Shown here piece after piece: positions 41,071 to 50,218 of a DNA stretch of 58,975 bases (positions are counted from its first letter, which is position 1; every line of letters starts with the position of its first letter). The DNA lies in NCBI GenBank assembly GCA_030698405.1, contig JAUYMU010000134.1, positions 1-58,975 on the forward strand, written 5' to 3'. This DNA comes from Bacteroidota bacterium (GTDB lineage Bacteria > Bacteroidota > Bacteroidia > Bacteroidales > Prolixibacteraceae). The notes under the pieces are model-generated. The model was given only the letters and a program-made list of their open reading frames with translations. It had not been told where the DNA came from and ran no database searches. Made by a program: the position numbers and the translations under genes.

Positions 41071-44013
41071 ATGAAGAGATATATTACAATATTGAGTATC
41101 CTGATTTTATTTTCAGGATATTGCTCCGCCCAACAAAATCCACCATTCCAGAAAATGTCGAATGATCGATGGGTCGATTCGATCATGAACACTTTGAGCC
41201 TCGATCAGAAGATTGGTCAATTGTTCATGATTCAGGCTTATTCGAATATGAAGAATCAAAAAACCGATGAGCTTTTAAAACTGATCGATCAGTATCAGGT
41301 TGGCGGAATTATTTTCATGCAGGGTGGCCCGGTCAATCAGGCAAATATCAGCAATAAACTTCAGCAAGCTTCAAAAATACCATTGCTTGTAGCCATTGAT
41401 GCAGAAACAGGACTTGGTTTCAGATTGGATTCAACACTGAATTATCCCGCTCAAATGGCATTGGGAGCCATTTCAAATGACTCACTGATTTACCGGATGG
41501 GATTTGAAATTGGACAGCAATGCCGTATGCTGGGCGTTCACATGAACATGGCGCCTGTTTGCGACGTCAATATCAATCCGGCCAATCCGATCATCAATCA
41601 CAGGTCGTTTGGAGAAGACAAGTTACAGGTTGCACGCAAGTCGTGGTTGTATGCAAGTGGAATGCAGGATGCCGGGGTATTGGCCACTGCCAAACATTTT
41701 CCGGGACATGGGGATACACAAACCGATTCTCATCACGACCTCCCGGTAATTAAACAAACAAAAATACAACTCGATTCGCTCGAATTATTCCCATTCGCAT
41801 ACCTTGTCAATAAAGGAATTGGTGCGGTAATGACCGGGCATTTACATGTTCCGGCGCTCGACGCGAATGCAAAGATTCCGGCCACATTGTCACCAAAAAT
41901 AATCAACATCAAACTAAAAAAAGAGTTGGGATTCAAGGGTTTGGTGATAACAGATGCAATGAATATGAAAGGTGTCAGCAACCTTTATTCTTCGGGCGAA
42001 TCGTCGGTAAGAGCCTTGAAAGCCGGAAATGATATGCTCGAAATTGTGCCCCGACTGGACAAAGCCATTGATGCAGTAAAATTGGCGGTTGCGAAAGGAG
42101 AATTATCGGTTGAAGAAATCAACGAAAAATGCAGAAAAATTCTAACCGTCAAAAAATGGCTAGGACTCGACAAGCAAAAATTGGTTGACACAAAAAATCT
42201 GTACGCTAAATTAAACAACAATCAGTACTTGCTTACCAAACGCCTGCTTCAGGAACAATCGATGACAGTATTACTGAACAAGCAAAATATCATCCCTTTG
42301 CAGCAGCTTGATACGCTAAAAATAGCCAGTCTGTCAATCGGTTCTGATCAGCTTGTTCCGTTTCAGAATATGCTCGAAAATTATACCCAAATTGATCATT
42401 TCAACATTGGGAAAATTCCGATGGAACAAGAAATCAGCAGTTTACTTACCCAGTTAATACCTTACAACCTGATAATTATCGGAATACATGGATTGGGCTT
42501 GTATCCAAACAGACGATTTGGAATCTCCGATCAGCAAATCAGTTTGATTGAAAGGCTCAAAGACAGGAATACGGTCATCTGTTTTTTTGGAAATCCTTAT
42601 TCAATGCAGTTTTTTCCGGCGATAAAGAATACAAAGAGTTTAATCGTTGCCTATCAAGACGACAATGATGCACAGGAAATGGCAGCCCAACTTATTTTTG
42701 GTGCAACAAATGCCCGCGGTAAATTGCCGGTATCAGTAAATAATATGTTCCCGATTAACTCCGGAATCATCACTGAATCAATTCAGCGACTAAAATACAC
42801 GCTTCCAGAAGAAGTAAAAATCAATTCGCGATACCTTCAATATTTGATTGATTCAATCGCAAAACGAGGAGTTGCTGGAAAAGCCTACCCGGGTTGTCAG
42901 GTGTTAATTGCCAAAGAAGGAAAAGTGATACTGCAATCCAGCTATGGATATTTCACCTACGAAAATGAGCAGGCGGTACAAAAGCATCATCTTTACGATT
43001 TGGCTTCAGTCACAAAAATAACGGCACCACTTCCGGCAATAATGAAGTTATTCGATGAAAAAAAGATCAATCTTGACGCACCATTTTCCAACTATTTTGC
43101 TGAATTCAAAAATACAAACAAGGCAGAAATGACTGTCAGGGATGTTCTGACTCACCAGGCAAGGTTGCAGGGTGGACTTCCCTTCTGGCTCGAACCGGGA
43201 AAGCGGGGCGTTTTGCGGGAGGATGTTTTTAAAAATCATCCGGAAGAACAATATCAGGTCCGAATTTCACAGGACATGTATGTAAAAAATGATTTCAAAA
43301 ATCAAATAATCAAAGATATTGTCAAATCGCCTTTACTTGCAAAAAAGGAATATGTCTATTCTGATTTGGGATTCAGCCTCTTACCTTACATGATAGAAAG
43401 ACTGAGCGGAGAATCATTTCAGGATTATTTAACCAATGAATTTTATAAACCTTTGGGCGCTACATCAACCGGATTCAAGCCCTATGAAAGATTTCCGATT
43501 GACCAAATCGTACCCACTGAAAACGACCAGACTTTCAGAAAGGAACTTTCGCAGGGATTTGTACACGACGAATTGGCAGCGTTGATGGGCGGCGTATCTG
43601 GAAATGCAGGGTTGTTCAGCAAAGCCAACGACCTGGCAAAGGTGATGCAAATGTACCTTCAGTCGGGTTATTACGGCGGAAAACAATATATTTTGCCAGC
43701 CACGATCAGTGAATTTACCAAAGTGCAGTTTTCACCAAGCAGTAACCGTCGGGCGCTGGGGTTCGACAAACCAAATCCGGGAGTCAAGGGCATAAAGAAC
43801 AAATTTCCGGCAGCCGATGCAAGTCCCGAAAGCTATGGGCATACTGGTTTTACAGGCATTTTTACCTGGGTCGATCCGCAGAACCAACTCGTGTTTATTT
43901 TTCTCTCGAACCGAGTTTATCCCACAAGAAGAAATTCCGCCATTTATGACCTCAACATACGAACTTCAATGCATCAGGCCATCTATGAAGCCATCAAAAA
44001 AGGACTCAATTAA
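41071..44013 (+). CDS. GH3 beta-N-acetylhexosaminidase fused to a class C beta-lactamase-like serine hydrolase
   Basis: The protein is 980 residues from ATG 41071 with a signal peptide (MKRYITILSILILFSGYCSA). The N-terminal GH3 domain (about 30-370) has the NagZ-type motif KHFPGHGDTQTDSH (from Lys208) and nucleophile Asp295 in VITDAMNMKG. A GH3 C-terminal domain follows. From about residue 600 a serine hydrolase domain carries SxxK (Ser646, Lys649 in LASVTKITAP) and later YSDLGFSLL as the YxN-like element. The first domain should release GlcNAc-type sugars from peptidoglycan or chitin. The second may act as an esterase or D-aminopeptidase, possibly on muropeptides. This fusion occurs in other Bacteroidota. 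Confidence 0.92.
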   Translation: MKRYITILSILILFSGYCSAQQNPPFQKMSNDRWVDSIMNTLSLDQKIGQLFMIQAYSNMKNQKTDELLKLIDQYQVGGIIFMQGGPVNQANISNKLQQASKIPLLVAIDAETGLGFRLDSTLNYPAQMALGAISNDSLIYRMGFEIGQQCRMLGVHMNMAPVCDVNINPANPIINHRSFGEDKLQVARKSWLYASGMQDAGVLATAKHFPGHGDTQTDSHHDLPVIKQTKIQLDSLELFPFAYLVNKGIGAVMTGHLHVPALDANAKIPATLSPKIINIKLKKELGFKGLVITDAMNMKGVSNLYSSGESSVRALKAGNDMLEIVPRLDKAIDAVKLAVAKGELSVEEINEKCRKILTVKKWLGLDKQKLVDTKNLYAKLNNNQYLLTKRLLQEQSMTVLLNKQNIIPLQQLDTLKIASLSIGSDQLVPFQNMLENYTQIDHFNIGKIPMEQEISSLLTQLIPYNLIIIGIHGLGLYPNRRFGISDQQISLIERLKDRNTVICFFGNPYSMQFFPAIKNTKSLIVAYQDDNDAQEMAAQLIFGATNARGKLPVSVNNMFPINSGIITESIQRLKYTLPEEVKINSRYLQYLIDSIAKRGVAGKAYPGCQVLIAKEGKVILQSSYGYFTYENEQAVQKHHLYDLASVTKITAPLPAIMKLFDEKKINLDAPFSNYFAEFKNTNKAEMTVRDVLTHQARLQGGLPFWLEPGKRGVLREDVFKNHPEEQYQVRISQDMYVKNDFKNQIIKDIVKSPLLAKKEYVYSDLGFSLLPYMIERLSGESFQDYLTNEFYKPLGATSTGFKPYERFPIDQIVPTENDQTFRKELSQGFVHDELAALMGGVSGNAGLFSKANDLAKVMQMYLQSGYYGGKQYILPATISEFTKVQFSPSSNRRALGFDKPNPGVKGIKNKFPAADASPESYGHTGFTGIFTWVDPQNQLVFIFLSNRVYPTRRNSAIYDLNIRTSMHQAIYEAIKKGLN

Positions 44014-44177
44014 TTATTAAAAATTGTTAATTATTTTATCACATCTTAACAGTTTTGTAAATCTTTTTTATTCAAAATACTTATAGAACAGTGACAAGTG
44101 ACCTATTTACAAATTGTTTAATAGCCATACTTCTTTCAGGATTAAGAATCAATTACAAAAACATGAGCATACCCCCA

Positions 44178-44206
44178 TTGTTATTTATTTATTAATTCTA
44201 ACTTTA
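44178..44206 (+). promoter_or_regulatory. Candidate promoter of the small DNA-binding protein gene
   Basis: TTG (44178-44180) is followed after 18 bp by TAACTTTA (44199-44206), seven of eight positions of TAnnTTTG counting the free ones. The start codon is 50 bp downstream. Confidence 0.4.
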
Positions 44207-44256
44207 AGCGTTATTTAAACCGAATAGATAGTGTAAAACCATAAAAACTAATTGTC

Positions 44257-44511
44257 ATGGAGAGAAAAATCACATTCAACGAGTTGCGTCACATCAAAGA
44301 CAGCTTACCTGCCGGTTCGATCCACAAAATTGCGCAAGAGTTTAATATTGAGGTCGAAACGGTCAGAAATTATTTTGGAGGCGCAAACTATGACAGAGGA
44401 AAATCTGTAGGATTACATATTGAACCGGGCCCCGACGGAGGCGTTGTATTACTTGATGATACAGCCATTCTTGACAGAGCTCAACAGTTAATTTCATCAC
44501 ATTCAAACTAA
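44257..44511 (+). CDS. Small conserved DNA-binding protein
   Basis: The 84-residue protein has an N-terminal helix-turn-helix-like segment: MERKITFNELRHIKDSLPAG, then IHKIAQEFNIEVETVRNYFG. A second part, GLHIEPGPDGGVVLLDDTAI, is beta-rich. It resembles short DNA-binding proteins found widely in Bacteroidota as single genes; no target is known to me. It is flanked by its own promoter candidate and by a strong terminator, so it is a monocistronic unit and probably well expressed. Confidence 0.8.
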   Translation: MERKITFNELRHIKDSLPAGSIHKIAQEFNIEVETVRNYFGGANYDRGKSVGLHIEPGPDGGVVLLDDTAILDRAQQLISSHSN

Positions 44512-44533
44512 AAACAAATTATTATTCCGATAG

Positions 44534-44565
44534 ACTGCCCTATCTTTGTAGGGCAGTTTTTTTTT
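44534..44565 (+). terminator. Strong intrinsic terminator
   Basis: The perfect 9-bp stem ACTGCCCTA (44534-44542) / TAGGGCAGT (44549-44557) with loop TCTTTG is followed by nine T. It ends the small DNA-binding protein gene. Confidence 0.92.
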
Positions 44566-44591
44566 GTCATTTACCACCAAACCCAATTATC

Positions 44592-45380
44592 ATGAAAAAC
44601 CTTCTTTTTGTTTTAACCTTTTGTTTTCTATCAGTTTCAGTATTTGCCCAGAAATCTCTTTTCAACGGAAAGAACCTAAAAAACTGGGAAATATTTCTTG
44701 GCAGCCCGATTACAGGGTTCGAAGATCTGGCTAAAAAAGCGACCCCCGCATCAACTTACAGCATCGTTGAAATGGACGGGAAAAAAGTTATTCATATCTC
44801 GGGCGATATTTTTGCTTCGCTTGCAACAAAAGCAGAATATGCTGACTACCACCTTCGCCTGGAATTTAAATGGGGCGAAAAGGTTTATGGGAAACGCAAC
44901 AGCGGATTACTTTACCACAGCTACGGACCGTTTGGTGCTGCTTTCGGAACGTGGATGGCCAATATCGAACATCAGTTAATGCACGAAAACCTTGGTGATA
45001 CCTACCTGATGGCCAATACATACTGCGAAAGCAAAGTGTTAAAAAGTGACGATGGTAAAAGTTTTAATTATTCACCACAGGGACAGTTAACATCATTCAG
45101 CGAAACGGACAATGGCCGCTCCGTTAAAAAGGCAAAAGATGCAGAGAAACCGCTCGGAGAATGGAATACCGTAGATTTGTACTGTTTCGGACAAACAGCT
45201 GTTCACGTGGTAAACGGACAAGTGGTAATGGTCAACACCAATTGCAGTAAAGTTGAAAATGGGTTGAAATTACCGCTTACCAAAGGGAAAATTCAGTTAC
45301 AATCGGAAGGCGGCGAATTTTTTATCCGGAAAATTGAAATTGGAAAAATCAAGGGAATTTCTGCAGAATTTCTGAAATAA
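44592..45380 (+). CDS. Secreted DUF1080 (3-keto-disaccharide hydrolase-like) protein
   Basis: The 262-residue protein has a signal peptide (residues 1-19, ending SVFAQ) and one DUF1080 domain of the concanavalin-like fold: SLFNGKNLKNWEIFLG, LEFKWGEKVYGKRNSGLLYH and GEWNTVDLYCFGQTAVHVVN with the final EGGEFFIRKIEI. Proteins of this family include 3-keto-disaccharide hydrolases and many uncharacterised sugar-binding members. It is probably periplasmic. No susC/susD genes are near. Confidence 0.88.
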   Translation: MKNLLFVLTFCFLSVSVFAQKSLFNGKNLKNWEIFLGSPITGFEDLAKKATPASTYSIVEMDGKKVIHISGDIFASLATKAEYADYHLRLEFKWGEKVYGKRNSGLLYHSYGPFGAAFGTWMANIEHQLMHENLGDTYLMANTYCESKVLKSDDGKSFNYSPQGQLTSFSETDNGRSVKKAKDAEKPLGEWNTVDLYCFGQTAVHVVNGQVVMVNTNCSKVENGLKLPLTKGKIQLQSEGGEFFIRKIEIGKIKGISAEFLK

Positions 45381-45531
45381 CAGCGCCGAAAAGTAATAGT
45401 AAATTGCAGGTCCTATCGCTACACTACAATCGTGCAAAGACTTACAGCGATTATTTTTTTTCGGCAGTATGTTTATTGAAATTTTATTCGTTATTTTATG
45501 GGAATTAATCAAATTATATAGCTAGAAATGT

Positions 45532-45942
45532 ATGAAAGGTAAGATGAAGAAGCTATTTTCGATTTCAGAAAAAGAGAGTAAGTATTTTGATGACAAACAC
45601 GAATGTATCGAATTGGTAAGTTGCCATTTTGATGGGACAACCTGCATGGCACAAAGGGCGCTTATAAACAAAAAAATGCTCACCTCACGCAGGTTATGGT
45701 TGAACAAAAACTACGAACATTCAATTGCGGAACTAAAAAGTGCATTTTACAACACTGATGAATTAGATCAGTCAACCTGTCTGCAATGTGCTAAACTTTT
45801 TCGCACAACAATCACCCAATCAATGGAAAACATCCATGAAGACCTTCATAAAATGACCACCGGGTTTTTCAATATCCAACATTACAAATCACAATACGAC
45901 CTGGCAACCAGCACTTTAAAGGAATTCAAAGAGGTAAGCTAA
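45532..45942 (+). CDS. Hypothetical cysteine-containing protein
   Basis: The 136-residue soluble protein is unrecognised. It starts MKGKMKKLFSISEKESKYF (a second Met at residue 5 is possible). Five cysteines lie in two groups: CIELVSCHFDGTTC (residues 24-37) and STCLQCAKLF with a CxxC pair, which could bind metal. The remaining sequence is helical and charged. It has no signal peptide. It is 52 bp before the DUF2723 gene, with a perfect hairpin between them. Confidence 0.6.
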   Translation: MKGKMKKLFSISEKESKYFDDKHECIELVSCHFDGTTCMAQRALINKKMLTSRRLWLNKNYEHSIAELKSAFYNTDELDQSTCLQCAKLFRTTITQSMENIHEDLHKMTTGFFNIQHYKSQYDLATSTLKEFKEVS

Positions 45943-45948
45943 ATTGCC

Positions 45949-45992
45949 CTGAACTTTTTCATTTCAGCGTGTACTGAAATGAAAAAGTTCAG
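45949..45992 (+). repeat. Perfect 19-bp hairpin just upstream of the DUF2723 start
   Basis: The arms CTGAACTTTTTCATTTCAG (45949-45967) and CTGAAATGAAAAAGTTCAG (45974-45992) pair without mismatch around loop CGTGTA. It begins 6 bp after the upstream stop and ends 2 bp before ATG 45995. No T-run follows, so it is not a standard terminator on the plus strand. Confidence 0.9.
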
Positions 45993-45994
45993 CT

Positions 45995-48982
45995 ATGGAT
46001 CAGCAACGGATAAACAATTGGGCCGGATGGGCCGTTTTCTGCACCTCACTTTTCGTTTACATTTTCACCCTCGAACCAACGCTTAGCCTATGGGATTGCG
46101 GCGAATTTCTGGTTTCGGCTTATAAGCTTGAAATCAACCATTCGCCCGGAGCGCCGTTGTTTATGCTTCTCGGGCGGTTTTTTTCGCTGTTCAGTTTTGG
46201 CGACCCGGGAAAGGCGGCTTACACGATTAATCTGGTTTCGGCAGTTTCCGGAGCAGCAACTATTCTGTTTCTGTTCTGGACGATTGTCTGGCTGATTTCA
46301 AAGCTTGAACAAAAACAAGGAAAAACATTCCCACTTATCCTGAAATTTGGAGCCGCAGCCATCGGTTCCATGTCGTTCGCTTTTACCGATTCGTTCTGGT
46401 TCTCGGCAGTCGAAGCCGAAGTTTATGCACTTTCGTCGTTGTTCAGCGCCGTTATTTTGTGGGCGGCAACCCGCTTGGAACGCGAAGCAGATGAGCCCAA
46501 TTCTGCAAGGTGGATTATCCTGATATTTTTCCTGATCGGGCTTTCCATCGGGGCGCATTTACTGAATTTGCTGGTAATTCCGTCAGTCGGACTGATTGTC
46601 TATTTCCGAAAATATAAGTATTCCCATAAAGGATTGTTTGCTGCAATCATCATCAGCGGGATCGGAATTCTCGCTCTATTAAAAATCGTGATTCCCGGAA
46701 TTCTCGATCTTTCCAAAAATCTGGAACTTTTTTTCGTCAACGAGCTTCGTTTCCCCGTTCATTCCGGATTGTTTACTTACCTCATCTTATTGACCGGTGC
46801 AATCTCTGCAGGATTATTTTACACGCATCGCAAACAATTGCCCAGGCTGAACCTTGCCATTTTGTGCCTCACATTTCTGCTGATTGGCTATACTTCGTAT
46901 GTGGCAACCATCGTTCGCGCATCTGCCGGAGTGCCCATCAATCAGGGGAATCCGGAAACTACATTCAGTTTGTTGAATTACCTGAACCGCGAACAGTACG
47001 GCACTCGCCCGATTTTGTACGGAGCAAATTTCGGATCGACAATAACAGGTTACCAGGAAAGAAACACATGGATTGCCTCGAAAGGGAAATACATCAAAAG
47101 CCAATTGAATCCTGATATTGAATACGATAAAAATACCATAGGATTCTTTCCGCGAATGCACAGCAACGAACCCGGACATATTCAATCGTATAAGAATTGG
47201 GTCGATTTGAAAGGACGAAAAGTTCCGGTTCAGGAGAACGAAGGCAATCTGACGAATACTTTCCTACCAACCTTTCAGGAAAATGTTTCCTTCTTCCTGA
47301 AATACCAGCTTGGATTTATGTACCTGCGCTATTTTATGTGGAATTTTGCCGGGCGACAGAACGATATTCAGGGTAGCGGCGATCTGCAAAACGGAAACTG
47401 GCAATCGGGTTTTTCGTTCATCGACAGCCAAATTGCCGGTCCTCAAACACATCTTACATCGGCTGCAAAAAAGAACAAAGGTCGTAATTCGTACTATTTT
47501 CTGCCATTACTGATCGGCATTTTTGGCATCTTTTTTCAGTACAAAAACGACAAGCAGAACTTTTTAAGCACCGGTTTGCTCTTTTTCCTGATGAGTTTTG
47601 CACTGGTGGTTTACCTGAACGAAATACCAAACACACCGCGCGAACGCGATTATGTGTATGTTGGCTCTTTCTATGTTTTCTGCATTTGGATTGGCCTGGG
47701 CGTTTTGTCCATTTTCAGTCAACTTCAGAAACGAATGAAGGAACGAATGGCGATAATTTCTGCCTTGGCCATCTGCCTGGCAGCTTCGCCCATCATACTT
47801 ATGGCGCAAAACTTCGACGATCACGACCGCTCCGGAAGATATTCAGCCCGCGATTTGGCCCAAAACTATCTCGAATCATGCGAGAAAGATGCGATTTTGT
47901 TTACACATGCCGACAATGATACCTATCCGTTGTGGTATTGTCAGGAAGTGGAAGGAATCCGTCGGGATGTTCGCGTGGTCGTAATGCCGTATTTGCAGGC
48001 AGAGTGGTACATTCAGCAATTGCAGCGGAAGATGTATCAGAATGAAGCATTGGAAATGACCGTTCCGCTGGAAAAATATCAATCCGGACAAGTTGACTAT
48101 GTGTATGTTGTGCCAAAGATTGAAACAGAACAGTCGTTTATCGACATTCTTGAATTCGTGGCCAGCGACTCGTCGAAAACGAAGTTAACTGTTGAAGGAC
48201 AGAAGCAAATCAGCTACATTCCTGTTGATAAAATGAGACTGGAAATGGCCGGAAAAGAGCCCATTCATCTGGAATTGAAGCAGCGGGCCATCAACAAAGG
48301 CGATCTGGCTTTTTGGGACATTATTGCCACAAACAAAGGAAAACGGCCGGTATGTTTTACTGCATTTGTTGATGCGGAGGAGCACGGATTGAAAGATCAT
48401 CTCATTTTCGACGGGCTGGTTTTCAGGCTGACCGATCAGAAAACCGGCAGCAATTCGGTGCTTGATATGGGAAAAGTTGAGACTGAAAATCTGTACAAAA
48501 AACTGATGCAAAAATGTAACTGGGACAATCTGGCTAATCCCGATGTTTATTTCGACTGGCACCACCGCCGGATGCTGGCCAGTATGCAAATACGCAACGC
48601 TTTTTACCGCTTAGCCAAAAGTCTGACAGAAGAAAATCAAACCACCAAAGCCATTGAAGTACTGAAGAAAGCAGAACAAACCGTTAGTTTGAAACTTTGG
48701 CCAGTGGATTATCAAAGTATTCTGATGGCTCAGCTTTATGCCCAAAACGGACAAAAACAATTGGGCGAAAACCGGTTCCGGGAGTTGGCTACATCGCTCG
48801 AAGAAGGACTAATATATTTCGGTTCATTTCCCTCGAACCAGAAAAAATCCATTATTGATGACGCCGGATATCAGCTTTCTTTGTACAATGAACTTATTCA
48901 GCAAGCGAAAGATACGCTAACGGAACAGGAACTAAAAGCAATGACAGAAAGGCTGATGGCATTTGCCCAAAAGCTGGAATAA
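45995..48982 (+). CDS. DUF2723 polytopic membrane protein (TMEM260/glycosyltransferase-like)
   Basis: The 995-residue protein has about ten membrane segments in residues 8-580 and a soluble C-terminal part with TPR-like helices. The N-terminus matches the DUF2723 signature: TLEPTLSLWDCGEFLVSAYK, then NHSPGAPLFMLLGRFF. Later conserved parts include ANFGSTITGYQERN, PNTPRERDYVYVGSFYVFC and FTHADNDTYPLWYCQEVEG. The family is related to GT-C protein O-mannosyltransferases, and human TMEM260 is reported to be an O-mannosyltransferase. Bacteroidota O-glycosylate many secreted proteins, so a role in glycosylation is possible but not shown. The Asp-Cys-Gly-Glu near the start resembles the catalytic acid loop of GT-C enzymes. 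Confidence 0.9.
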   Translation: MDQQRINNWAGWAVFCTSLFVYIFTLEPTLSLWDCGEFLVSAYKLEINHSPGAPLFMLLGRFFSLFSFGDPGKAAYTINLVSAVSGAATILFLFWTIVWLISKLEQKQGKTFPLILKFGAAAIGSMSFAFTDSFWFSAVEAEVYALSSLFSAVILWAATRLEREADEPNSARWIILIFFLIGLSIGAHLLNLLVIPSVGLIVYFRKYKYSHKGLFAAIIISGIGILALLKIVIPGILDLSKNLELFFVNELRFPVHSGLFTYLILLTGAISAGLFYTHRKQLPRLNLAILCLTFLLIGYTSYVATIVRASAGVPINQGNPETTFSLLNYLNREQYGTRPILYGANFGSTITGYQERNTWIASKGKYIKSQLNPDIEYDKNTIGFFPRMHSNEPGHIQSYKNWVDLKGRKVPVQENEGNLTNTFLPTFQENVSFFLKYQLGFMYLRYFMWNFAGRQNDIQGSGDLQNGNWQSGFSFIDSQIAGPQTHLTSAAKKNKGRNSYYFLPLLIGIFGIFFQYKNDKQNFLSTGLLFFLMSFALVVYLNEIPNTPRERDYVYVGSFYVFCIWIGLGVLSIFSQLQKRMKERMAIISALAICLAASPIILMAQNFDDHDRSGRYSARDLAQNYLESCEKDAILFTHADNDTYPLWYCQEVEGIRRDVRVVVMPYLQAEWYIQQLQRKMYQNEALEMTVPLEKYQSGQVDYVYVVPKIETEQSFIDILEFVASDSSKTKLTVEGQKQISYIPVDKMRLEMAGKEPIHLELKQRAINKGDLAFWDIIATNKGKRPVCFTAFVDAEEHGLKDHLIFDGLVFRLTDQKTGSNSVLDMGKVETENLYKKLMQKCNWDNLANPDVYFDWHHRRMLASMQIRNAFYRLAKSLTEENQTTKAIEVLKKAEQTVSLKLWPVDYQSILMAQLYAQNGQKQLGENRFRELATSLEEGLIYFGSFPSNQKKSIIDDAGYQLSLYNELIQQAKDTLTEQELKAMTERLMAFAQKLE

Positions 48983-49083
48983 AAGCGGATAGAACATTAG
49001 GAATTCGATCAAAAAAGGGTCCCGAGATAGAATGCGCTTAGCGTATTTCACACTTCGAAGGGATTTATCTTTTATATAAAACA

Positions 49084-49133
49084 ATGTTACAAAATACACT
49101 TTTTTATAAATTTATTTCTTTATTTTGTAACAT
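49084..49133 (+). promoter_or_regulatory. Inverted-repeat operator of the XRE-ImmA-PIN module
   Basis: The perfect 13-bp arms ATGTTACAAAATA (49084-49096) and TATTTTGTAACAT (49121-49133) are separated by 24 bp and end 10 bp before ATG 49144. Spacing and position fit two XRE binding sites overlapping a promoter. Autorepression is inferred. Confidence 0.65.
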
Positions 49134-49143
49134 CAACAATCAA

Positions 49144-49506
49144 ATGAAAATCAAAACAATGACACCAACAATCGGGAAAAACATTAAAGATTTCCGCACG
49201 AAATTGGGCATAAACCAGCATGAATTAGCGGATTACTGCGAAATATCGAGAGAACTTATTTCAATGTACGAATCAGGCAAAAGAGATGTATCATTGTTAC
49301 ATCTTGAAAAAATATCTGAATTTACGAACATTGACATTGAAGTATTTTTGGAAGAGAACCCTACTGAAATTAAACCAGATCTTGCCCTGGCATTCCGTGC
49401 AAACGAACTGTCAAGTGAGGACCGAAAAAGTATTGCGTTTTTTAAAGAGATAGTAAAAAACTATTTGAAAATGAAAAAACTTGAATGCGATGGAGTTCAA
49501 GCTTAA
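49144..49506 (+). CDS. XRE family helix-turn-helix regulator
   Basis: The protein is 120 residues from ATG 49144 (MKIKTMTPTIGKNIKDFRT). An earlier ATG at 49085 overlaps the operator and is unlikely; 49159 is an alternative. The HTH is clear: IKDFRTKLGINQHELADYCE, then ISRELISMYESGKRDVSLL. The C-terminal part (about 55-120) is helical and probably mediates dimer or ImmA contact. It overlaps the ImmA/IrrE gene by about 20 nt. XRE-ImmA pairs act as toxin-antitoxin-like or phage/mobile-element switches in which the peptidase removes the repressor. Confidence 0.92.
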   Translation: MKIKTMTPTIGKNIKDFRTKLGINQHELADYCEISRELISMYESGKRDVSLLHLEKISEFTNIDIEVFLEENPTEIKPDLALAFRANELSSEDRKSIAFFKEIVKNYLKMKKLECDGVQA

Positions 49507-50218
49507 AGCACATGCAGCCAATTTTAGAAGTCGGTTCGGGTATAGCAATACCGAACCGATTGATTTTAAAAGCCTCCTCTGGAAACTTGATATTTTGACT
49601 GTATTCTCTCCTTTGGGTGATGATTTTTCCGGATTATCAATTAAAGTCGGGGATTCAATGTTTATTCTTGTAAACTCAAGACAATCTGCCGGACGCCAAA
49701 ACTTCACGATTTGTCATGAACTGTATCATTTATTTTATGATACCGACTTTGTTCCGCATAAATGCCAGACAGGTCGGTTCCCAAAAAATGGCAGCGAACT
49801 AAAAGCAGATTTATTTGCCTCACACTTACTTTTGCCCGAAGATGGAATAACAGACATGATACCTGAGTCGGAAATGTACAATGACAGCCTCCATCTCTCG
49901 ACGTTGCTGAAAATTGAACATACATACGGTTCATCCAGGATGGCTTTGTTAATACGTTTGCTTAGAATGAAATTAATCACTCAATCCACTATTGAAAAAT
50001 ATGCTGTCAATATTCTTAAAAATGCCAGACAGTATGGCTATTCATCCGATTTATATACACACACCGATGAAAAGTTAATAATTGGTCCATACGGAACCTT
50101 AGCCAATAAGCTTTTTGATGAAAATAAAATTTCAGAAGGTCACTACCGGGAGTTGCTAGCAGCAATCGGAATTGATATTAACGAAATCGCCAGAGATGAA
50201 GAATATCGACCCGAGTAA
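49490..50218 (+). CDS. ImmA/IrrE family metallo-endopeptidase
   Basis: The protein is 242 residues from ATG 49490 (MEFKLKAHAANFRSRFG); ATG 49481 is equally possible. The zinc site is NFTICHELYHLFYD (HExxH), with a third acidic ligand likely in ELKADLFASHLLLPE. The C-terminal third is helical. In the family, ImmA cuts the partner repressor ImmR (Bacillus ICEBs1) and IrrE cuts DdrO after damage. Here the target would be the XRE protein encoded just upstream. It overlaps both neighbours, so the module is a tightly coupled operon. Confidence 0.93.
   Translation: MEFKLKAHAANFRSRFGYSNTEPIDFKSLLWKLDILTVFSPLGDDFSGLSIKVGDSMFILVNSRQSAGRQNFTICHELYHLFYDTDFVPHKCQTGRFPKNGSELKADLFASHLLLPEDGITDMIPESEMYNDSLHLSTLLKIEHTYGSSRMALLIRLLRMKLITQSTIEKYAVNILKNARQYGYSSDLYTHTDEKLIIGPYGTLANKLFDENKISEGHYRELLAAIGIDINEIARDEEYRPE

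Noticed and set aside
40896-41165. 89-codon plus-strand open frame upstream of the GH3 fusion
   Set aside because: It overlaps the signal peptide of the GH3 protein in another frame and has no recognisable motif.
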